A stretch of DNA of 64,000 nt. It comes from Ichthyophis bannanicus (taxonomy: Eukaryota > Chordata > Amphibia > Gymnophiona > Ichthyophiidae). Below are positions 56,086 to 64,000 of the stretch, piece by piece. Under the pieces are notes generated by a model. It was not told the DNA's origin. It ran no database searches and saw nothing but the letters and a program-made list of their open reading frames with translations. Numbering within the stretch: the first letter of the stretch is position 1; each line of letters starts with the position of its first letter. The stretch covers positions 81,188,662-81,252,661 of the forward strand of contig CM066043.1 in the NCBI GenBank assembly GCA_033557465.1, written 5' to 3'. The position numbers and the translations under genes are program-made.

Positions 56086-57949
56086 TCTTTTTTTGTTGTT
56101 TTTTTGTTGTTTTTTTGTCGGACGTTATTGCCCTGAGAGATTTCTCCCTCTCGAAGCGTGACTTCCCTTTTAATTACTATTGTGGTAACCAAACCACCAT
56201 ATAAAATCAGTGAAGTAATCGCATTTGTATTTAACACTAAATGCTACAACACATACACCATTCAGAAAATTATCATTATGCAGATTTCAACGAACACAGC
56301 ACTGCGTTTAGAGCCGCACTGCTCTTTCCGGCTCTGTCTCAACGCATAAACATCGGCTTGTTATACTCATCTGAAAGATACGAATGCTGTCCACTCTCAC
56401 GGCTGTATTATCTAATTTCAGCTCGTTTGTTTGAGAGTGTGGGACAGATCCGACATTCTTTTAAACGGATCACTCCGAAATTGCAGTCAGACTTTCTCTA
56501 AGCTCAAAGCATAGTGGGAAAAAGTTTTATAAGCCTTCAGAATACACGCCCTTCTGATGTCAGATCAAACTTAACCAGTCCTGCTCCAGATTCAAACCGT
56601 CAGGTTCCAAGCAACCAATACGAAATATCCAATGTTGCTCCAACCATTGCAGTCGTTGCTCTCTATCACCCCCTCTAAGAGTTAAGGGAATGTGGTCAAT
56701 AATTCGCCAATGGAAATCAGAAAATGAATGTTTAAACTCTACACAATGTTGTACCAGAGGGGCTGTAATTACTGAATTCCGAATTCGAGATGCATGTTCT
56801 TGCAGCCTAAGTTTTACTCTCCTAATGGTCCGTCCAACGTAGACTTTAGTGCAGGGGCATATAAGAATATAAACCACATAAGAAGAATAGCATGTAGTGG
56901 TCCATTTAGATGTCTGTTTTTAGGCTGTATGAGGAATCAGCCATTCGCTACCTTCAATTGTCTGCTGACACATTATACACGAATGACCTTGTGAACATTT
57001 AAAATGTCCAAACAGAAGATCCTCTGATGATAATACTGATCGAGCCCTTGTATTATTCATCAAATTTCCAATATTCGGACCCCTGGTATAAGTCACACGT
57101 AACGGTTTTTGAAAACAGGAGTGAAGGGATAAAACCTGCCAATGTTTTCTCAAAATAGCACTGATCTTAGAGCTATTTACCATATAAGGTAAAATTCCTG
57201 TAATGCAGTCATCCTCCATTCGTAGTGCAGGAGTTCTTAACCATTCTCTATGAGTGTACCGGGCCCTCATAAGGGCTTGTTTAACAATAGAAAGCAGATA
57301 ACCGCGTTGTAATAATCGTGATTGTAATTCCTGTGCATGATATTCATATTCTTGAATAGAACTACAAATACGCCGAAGGCGAAGGAATTGTCCATATGGG
57401 AGACCCCGTTTTAAAGCAGGAGGGTGAAAACTGGAGTACAATAAAAGTGTGTTGCGCTGTACAGGTTTTCTGTATAAAGTAGAGCATAAACGTGAATCAT
57501 ATTTAAAGATTTTTACATCTAAAAATTCCAATTCTTGTATATGGTATTGCAACGTGAAAGATAAATTTTGTTTTTGAATATTCAACCAAGCAATAAAGGC
57601 AGATAAAGCATCTTCAGTATCATTCCATAGAAAGAAAATATCGTCCAAAAATCTGACCCATAATCCTATCTTGGAGTACCATTGAGAGGGATAAATCACT
57701 TGCATTTCAAAATCAGCTAAATAAAGAGTAGCGATTGAAGGGGCTACCGTAGCACCCATAGCAACTCCATGAGTCTGATGGAAGAATTTCCCCTCAAATT
57801 GAAATTTTTTTTTTGTCAAAACTAAAGACAACAGTTGATTAAAGAATTCTCTTGGTAAACGGGGGGGGGGGGGGGGTAAAGATATTTCTAAATTCCTTAT
57901 AACCCCTAAAGCCTCTTCCTGTGATATGTTGGTATATAGGGCTACCACA
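56086..57949 (-). mobile_element. Penelope-like element, minus-strand copy, 5'-truncated
   Basis: This copy runs from the middle of the reverse transcriptase to the 3' end and includes the GIY-YIG endonuclease. Its 3' tail is an (ACAACAAAAAA)n-like stretch on the minus strand at about 56088-56118. At its 5' edge (57949) it meets, through about 130 bases of unique and GACGAC-rich DNA, a plus-strand copy of the same element. It is thus half of a head-to-head pair, an arrangement known for Penelope-like elements. Confidence 0.88.
56560..57949 (-). pseudogene. Penelope-like reverse transcriptase plus GIY-YIG endonuclease, broken
   Basis: The frame from 57949 gives SLDVVALYTNISQEEAL, then (after a Pro run made by an expanded G tract at 57861-57876) REFFNQLLSLVL. 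HQTHGVAMGATVAPS and WVRFLDDIFFLWN (catalytic Asp pair) follow. Near the end come KCSQGHSCIMC, a Cys/His linker typical of this group, and then a TAA at about 56920. In the same phase the GIY-YIG domain follows at 56560-56877 (VYILICPCTKVYVGRT, and a conserved Glu in EQHWIFRIG). The enzyme pair would make and insert DNA copies; the stop separates the two activities here. Confidence 0.88.
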
Positions 57950-58079
57950 TCAAGAGACGACGACGAGGCCGACGACGAGGTTGGCAGACAGGAGAGGACC
58001 CTCAGGAATTTGTGAGGGATCAAACACAAGGTCCTGTCACCAGAATGCGAGCGAAACCTCAGTTATAAATATTTCGGGT
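57950..58079. other. Junction of the two head-to-head Penelope-like copies
   Basis: A GACGACGAGGCC-type repeat near 57955-57982 is followed by a non-coding leader that ends at the ATG at 58080. It may belong to the 5' UTR of the plus copy. Confidence 0.5.
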
Positions 58080-59820
58080 ATGCCTTTAACTGAGGCTCAA
58101 GAATCGGTGTTAAACAAAGGACTATCATTCGTCCCAAGAGTTCAATATCAACCATTTCAAGTTCGCATTGCTCTACAAAAATTCTTTCGAAAATTAAGAG
58201 TTATTCAATTTTGTGCAGTGAATCCTCTAATGCCTGATACATCACTTGTCAAATTACCATCGAAATGGATCCCTGGCGGTGAAATAGACCCATTTATTTT
58301 GACGTTTCAGAGACTAGTGTTGCAGGATATCCATCAAATGGAGCTGGCTCCGGCCAATAATAGAATGTATAATACAGCTAACAACTTGACGAAAGTTGAA
58401 TGGCACGCACTGAAAGAGTTGCGTCAGAATACATCTATTATGGTTAAGAGAGCAGATAAAGGAGGAGGAGGAGTGATCCAATCGACTAATCAATATTTAA
58501 GTAGTGCTCAGATACAACTGAATTTTTATCAACCTTTTCAATGAAGATCCATCATTAGAAATACGGGCTTGTGTTAAGAATTTAGTACAGGAGGGGCTAG
58601 ATCGAGGATGGTTGACAAAGAAAGAATTTAACTTTTTGACACCGAAATCTCCTTTAATTCCTTATTTTTATACGCTGCCTAAAATACATAAATCCCTTTT
58701 GGATCCCCCAGGGAGACCCATTGTCTCTTGTAGAGGTTCTATGTTAGAACCTCTTTCTCAATTCTGTGATATATTTCTGAGACCCTGTGCACAACAGGTT
58801 TTCTCCTACATACGAGATACTTCTCAATTTTTAGAGAAACTTGATTCAGTGTCACAACCTATTACTGATACGTTTTTAGTATCTCTTGATGTGGTAGCCC
58901 TATATACCAACATATCACAGGAAGAGGCTTTAGGGGTTATAAGGAATTTAGAAATATCTTTACCCCGTTTACCAAGAGAATTCTTTAATCAACTGTTGTC
59001 TTTAGTTTTGACAAATTTTTTTTTTCAATTTGAGGGGAAATTCTTCCATCAGACTCATGGAGTTGTTATGGGTGCTACGGTAGCCCCTTCAATCGCTACT
59101 CTTTATTTAGCTGATTTTGAAATGCAAGTGATTTATCCCTCTCAATGGTACTCCAAGATAGGATTATGGGTCAGATTTTTGGACGATATTTTCTTTCTAT
59201 GGAATGATACTGAAGATGCTTTATCTGCCTTTATTGCTTGGTTGAATATTCAAAAACAAAATTTATCTTTCACGTTGCACTACCATATACAAGAATGGGA
59301 ATTTTTAGATGTAAAAATCTTTAAATATGATTCACGTTTATGCTCTACTTTATACAGAAAACCTGTACAGCGCAACACACTTTTATTGTACTCCAGTTTT
59401 CACCCTCCTGCTTTAAAACGGGGTCTCCCATATGGACAATTTCTTCGCCTTCGGCGTATTTGTAGTTCTATTCAAGAATATGAATATCATGCACAGGAAT
59501 TACAATCACGATTATTACAACGCGGTTATCCGCTTTCTATTGTTAAACAAGCCCTTATGAGGGCCCGGTACACTCATAGAGAATGGTTAAGAACTCCTGC
59601 ACTATGAATGGAGGATGACTGTATTACAGGAATTTTACCTTATATGGTAAATAGCTCTAAGATCAGTGCTATTTTGAGAAAACATTGGCAGGTTTTATCC
59701 CTTCACTCCTGTTTTCAAAAACCGTTATGTGTGACTTATACCAGGGGTCCGAATATTGGAAATTTGATAAATACAAGGGCTCGATCAGTATTATCATCAG
59801 AGGATCTTCTGTTTGGACAT
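58000..59820 (+). mobile_element. Penelope-like element, plus-strand copy, cut by an L1
   Basis: This copy has the start of the gene and extends through the reverse transcriptase to 59820, where the poly-A of a minus-strand L1 follows. Where it overlaps the minus copy, the DNA is nearly identical in inverted orientation. Its GIY-YIG part is not in this window and may lie beyond the L1. Confidence 0.85.
58080..59820 (+). pseudogene. Penelope-like reverse transcriptase, 5' and central part, broken
   Basis: The ATG at 58080 starts MPLTEAQESVLNKGLSFVP. The N-terminal part holds GGEIDPFI and IMVKRADKGGG, an early conserved motif of the group. A frame change near 58535-58545 breaks the protein. 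From 58612 one reads YFYTLPKIHKSL, GRPIVSCRGSM, SLDVVALYTNISQ, HQTHGVVMGATVAPS and VRFLDDIFFLWN (catalytic pair). A TGA at 59605-59607 replaces a CGA seen at the same place in the minus copy, a CpG-to-TpG change. The frame then reads on to the L1 junction. An inactive copy. Confidence 0.88.
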
Positions 59821-62800
59821 TTTTTTTTTTTTATATACTTTATTTAGCAACACCATGTAACAAATTCGGCAATATAACAACCAACCATCTGGAGGGGGGG
59901 GGGCAACTCTTGTCCCCCTCCAGGAATGAGACAAATACATGTGTGTCGTACAGTTTTTCAAGTTATAGATAAAGAAACCCCTCCCCTCCCCCCCCCCTTC
60001 TCCTCCCCCCAACCCCCCTCAGCGTCCTGGTCGCATCCACAGCACGAGATCCCAGGTCCACTCGCCCCTTCAATACACCACCGCCCCCTCCAGGCGGCTA
60101 AGAGCCCAGTTGTAGCACTTCATTCCTTTTCCGTGCCCCCAGATTCTGAAGATACGGGTCCCACAGCAATTGGAAATGTGGCCAGCGCTTAACATTGCCC
60201 CGAGCGTATCTAGCTTCCATCAGCATCATTTGGTGAAAGGCATTCCGCCACTCCCAAAAAGAGGGCGTGCTACATTCCCTCCATTTGTGCAATAAAGGTC
60301 CTTTGCCCACCAGACAGGCTTTACGCACTAACAGTCTTTCTCACCTACCCTTGGGCTGCGTGAGGCGCAGTTGGTCAAGGAGAACCAGGGAGCTATCCCA
60401 GCATATCGACTGTCCCAGGATTCGTTCCATAAAAGACCCTATTCTTGCCCAATAGGGCCGAATACAGCGGCATCCCCACCACATGTGTACCAGGTGCGCC
60501 AGGGGCTCCGAGCACCGCGGGCAGCTCCCATCCGAAGCGAGATGGGCGCGAAGGGCCCGTCGAGGGGAGATATGCACCCTAGTGAGAGATTTATACTGCA
60601 CCTCTCTCCAGCGGGCCCCCACCGCCAACGCCCCTGTACGCTGCAAGGCCCTCAAAAGTGTACCCGATGGAATTTCCCGACCCAACTCCAACCCCCACCC
60701 CACTTCCACAGAGCGATAGTCCGGAACCGGTCGATAAGGAGCCAACCGCGCCTTCAACAGGCGGATAGACAGTTGGGAGCCCCCAACCAAATCAAAAAAT
60801 TCGATGATCCGTGCAGAGTGTTCTGCCCGCAGCCCCTCGACTGGCAAAGAGGCGATGTAATGCGAAAGCTGCAAATAGGCGAAGTGGTTACCGGCACTAA
60901 GCTCATACTCCGCACATAGAGACCGAAACGGCTTACAACGTCCGGAGGGGTCGATCACATGTCCAAGGCTGAGAAGACCTTGCGACGCCCATACCCGGAA
61001 CCGCGCGTTCTCAGTACCGGGAGTAAACAATGCATTGCCCTGAATCGGCAACCAACTGGACACCCTCCAGTTCGTCTTCCAGTAGATGTTGAGTTGACGC
61101 CAGGTACGACAGACTGGCAGGATAAGCACACTCCCAGCCACGTGGGCCGGAAGAAGACGGTAGTCCAAGTGTATGAGTGAGAGAACCGACACCGGGGCCG
61201 TGTAGGCTTCCTCTACCCCCCGGGGGGTGTAGACCTCAGTGCCGCCCAACCAGTCCCCCAAATGCCGAGCTTGGCAGGCCAATGCGTAAGCCCCTAAGTC
61301 TGGGAGTCCCAACCCCCCACACCGCCAATGTCCCACCAGGCGGGAGTACCGAATGCGTGCCCGGGACCCCCCCCACAGGAACCCTCCGATAATGCTCTCC
61401 ATCCGCTTTTGATCTTTCCGCAGGAGCCAAACTGGCAGCGTTTGGAGCCAGTAAAGTATCCGAGGCAGAATGACCATTTTTACCACTGCAATTCTGCCAG
61501 ACAGAGACAGGGGTAGCGGTCGCCACGCCTGCAGCTGTGCCTGTAGGCTCCGAGTAATTCTAGTCAGGTTACACTCATAGAGTTGGGAAGGCTGTCCGGT
61601 TAAAGTAACCCCCAGATATCTAAACTGGTCAGTCGCCCATTTAAGGGGGAAGGGTCCTCGCCAGGTACCCTTCACGGCCCCCGAGATATCCAAGGCCTCA
61701 GACTTATCTAGGTTAATTTTCAAACCGGCAATTCGACCGAAGGTCTCAAATTCACTCATTAATCTGGGGAGCGAATCGAAGGGCCGCACTAGATGCACAA
61801 GCAGGTCGTCGGCAAAGGCCGACAGTTTAAAACCGGCCGTACGGATCCGCACCCCCTGTATCTCCCGGGAAGCCTCCACCCGTCTAATGAACGGGTCCAG
61901 GGACAGAACAAAGAGCAACGGGGATGGAGGGCAGCCCTGCCTTGTCCCCCTCTGTAATGAAAATGTATCGGAGAGTACTCCATTACAGCAAATGGCCGCA
62001 ACCGGATCGTGATAGAGACTTTTAACCATAGCACCGAAAGAGGTCCCAATCCCATACCGAGGCAACAGGTCCCATAGATAGTTCCATTCCACTCTGTCGA
62101 AGGCTTTCTCTGCATCGAAGCTGATTAACAGAGACGAGAGATTACGGTAATGTACCCACTCTAAGGAAGCTATGATTTTCCGGAGGTTACGTGCAGCGTA
62201 CCTCCCTCTAACAAAGCCCACTTGGGAATCATGGATCAAATGCCCCAACACCGACGCTAAGCGATCCGCGAGAATTTTGGCCAGAATTTTAAGGTCAAAG
62301 TTAAGGAGGGAGATAGGCCGATATGAGGCAGCACTTAGTGGATCCTTTCCTGGCTTCGGCAACAGGACCACATGGGCCAAGTTGCTTCCCCACCGAAACG
62401 CACCTTGTTCGGATCTCCGAGAATACACCGCCCCCAGTATCGGGGGTGTTAAACCAGCCAGGATCTTGTAGAACTCAGCCCCCAGCCCATCCGCCCCAGG
62501 GGATTTATAGCAGCTCGCTTTGGCAATAACATTTTGTATCTCGTGGACAGAGATCGGTTGGTCCATGAGCAGCCGCTGCTGGTCAGACAGCTGTGGCAAC
62601 TCCAACCCTTCCAAGTAATCAGATATTTGCGCCGGCGTGCCTGGGGTTGCGGTGTACAGTTTCTGGAAAAACGCGCGGAAAACCCGCGCTATCTCCGGCT
62701 TGTCCCTGCAAAGGACCCCGTTCCCGTCCCTTAACGCATGCACCAGCGTCGAACCCCGGGAACCGCGCAGACACCGGGCCAGTAGCTTCCCCGGTTTGTC

Positions 62801-64000
62801 CCCATAGCAATAAAGCTGAAATCTATAATACTGAATCGATTTTTTGCCCTCTGGTGTAAAAGATCGTTCAACATTGTCTGTAACTCCCATAGCCGCTTCT
62901 TGAGAGCCGCGCTCGGATTACTCGCCCACCTCCGCCGCTGCAAGGTGACTAAGCGTTCCAGGCGGATAATACGTTCTGCCATAAGTCGACGTTTACGCGC
63001 CCAAAAGCCGATAATATCTCCGCGCAGGACAACCTTCGCTGTCTCCCAGACCAGCTCAGGCTCCGATTCATGCCCACTATGATCCGCTTCAAATTCCCGC
63101 CAGCGCCTTTGCAAAAACTGGCGGAACTGAGAGTCTCGGTAAAGCTCCAAGGGAAACCGCCACAATCGCGCCCCCGGGGGAGTCATACCCCAGCGCACCT
63201 GGAGCCAGATCAGTGCATGGTCGGAGATTTCCGCCGGTCCAATCTGCGCATCCTCTACCCCAGCAAACAAACATTGCGACGTCAGCAAATAGTCAATACG
63301 TGCACTAGAGCTGTGTACCCGTGACTGGTGGGTGTAGTCCCTTTCCGCCGGGTGTAACAGTCTCCAAGGGTCCACCAGCCCCAGCCTAGTCCGCAATCCG
63401 TTCAAAGCTCGGGCCCCCTGCGAACGCTCCCTGGTCCCCTCGCCCCGAGAGGTATCCATCGCCACTTCCATCACCCCGTTGAAGTCTCCACCCAAGATCA
63501 GTGGGAGCTCCGGGAGCTGCTCTATTTGAGAGGCCAGGCGAGCATATAGGTCTCGGTCTAGCACATTGGGACTATAAATGTTACCGAGAAGAATAGGCTT
63601 CCCCTCGAGCACGCCCTGCAGCAGAAGGAAGCGCCCAGTCGGATCCGCTATTTCTTTGGTAACCTCGAAGCGAATCCGCTTATGCAGTAGTATAGCCACC
63701 CCTCCTTTTTTATTTTGGGCGGGGACCCCCCACACCTGTCCCACCCATGATCTGCATAACTTTGCGTGTTCCGCCGCTGTCTGGTGGGTTTCTTGGAGGA
63801 ATGCTATCTCAGCTTTTTGCCGCGCCAATGCTTGCAATACTTTTGCTCTTTTAAACGGGCTGCCCAGGCCACAAACATTCCACGATAAGAGCTTCAGTCT
63901 GGTTTATTATCACTCCAGTATTTTAAGAAGGTACCCAGCCATATTCCGGGAAGAGCCCCCCCAGCCTGGAGCTCCCCCCCGCCCGCTCTTATCCAGTCCC
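59821..64000 (-). mobile_element. L1-type LINE, minus strand, continuing beyond the window
   Basis: The left end is poly-A on the minus strand (T run 59820-59833), with an AATAAA-containing end and a 3' UTR up to 60340 that includes a C-rich plus strand (59977-60022). ORF2 fills 60341-63908. The part before it is outside the window, so length and 5' state are unknown. It inserted into the plus-strand Penelope-like copy. It is related in structure to the L1 at 30472 but is not the same family at the protein level. Confidence 0.9.
60341..63908 (-). pseudogene. L1 ORF2 (endonuclease, reverse transcriptase) with one visible frameshift
   Basis: After a TAA at about 63906-63908 the minus strand opens with LKLLSWNVCGLGSPFKRAK. 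No ATG is seen before the endonuclease, so the true start is unclear. Endonuclease motifs: FLQETHQ, NIYSPN, GGDFNGVM, RIDYLLTS and ISDHALIW. A slip in a T6 run (62840-62845) changes phase. The second frame (62890-60341, 849 codons) has GADGLGAEFYK, YRPISLLNFD, LISFDAEKAFDRVEW (first catalytic Asp), RGTRQGCPPSPLLF and FADDLLVH (catalytic pair). It ends with a CPRCSEPLAHLVHMWWGC knuckle. Except for the slip no break is visible, so the copy is young. Confidence 0.88.

Noticed and set aside
56100..56165. Hammerhead ribozyme of the Penelope-like element
   Set aside because: A GAGA...TCTC hairpin beside CTGA and GAAG resembles the core, but neither the CUGANGA nor the GAAA box is correct. The leader at 58030-58080 has GCGAAAC but no CUGANGA.
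1..64000. CRISPR arrays, bacterial operons, riboswitches, rRNA genes
   Set aside because: The sequence is vertebrate-like; no spaced identical repeats, rRNA cores or bacterial signals were seen.

Overview
The window looks like repeat-dense intergenic DNA from a vertebrate, with no host protein-coding exon that I can recognise. Nearly every long reading frame belongs to a transposable element. The mix is L2/CR1-type LINEs ending in TAAA-type tails, L1-type LINEs with a coiled-coil/RRM ORF1, a Penelope-like element with a GIY-YIG domain, several hAT-type DNA transposons, a gammaretrovirus-like endogenous retrovirus and a tRNA-derived SINE. Mammals and birds largely lack active Penelope elements, so I infer an amphibian, reptile or fish. 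The SINE and LINE 3' tails remind me of caecilian amphibians, but that is recollection and not proof.

Layout. 1-9370: three L2-type LINE copies (1681-3557 minus, 4060-5367 plus, 6838-9370 plus), two of them hit by L1 3' ends with target-site duplications. 9371-17100: mostly unassigned DNA, with a hAT-type element (11996-13382) that carries a captured LINE reverse transcriptase fragment. 17500-19378: a 1.9-kb non-autonomous hAT with an 8-bp duplication, a C-rich tandem array and a GC-rich hairpin. 20300-24100: a palindromic MITE, a 65-bp flank duplication around a block copied from about 7 kb upstream, and two 202-bp hAT MITEs. 24100-29270: unassigned DNA, old repeat fragments and a minisatellite.

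29268-41230 is a Russian-doll nest. A minus-strand L2 is split by a full-length plus-strand L1 (30472-38668), and that L1 is itself split by a CR1 (33415-35479, with an open reverse transcriptase frame) and a SINE (about 36281-36572). 42356-45331 is a second large hAT whose interior matches the 17.5-kb one but whose ends differ. 45469-54638 is a minus-strand provirus with 716-bp LTRs, a tRNA-Gly primer site, gag, pro and pol but no env. Its pol is split by a 1457-bp solo LTR of a different element, and that solo LTR contains a 286-codon open frame upstream of its own TATA box.

56086-59820 holds two Penelope-like copies arranged head to head. 59821-64000 is a minus-strand L1 whose ORF2 is nearly intact and runs off the right edge.

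The genes do not form a host pathway. They are the enzymes of separate mobile elements: reverse transcriptases, AP-type and GIY-YIG endonucleases, integrase and Gag. The value of the window is the insertion chronology, the captured fragments, and a few odd parts: the LTR-borne frame, the long hairpins, and the two hATs sharing an interior.
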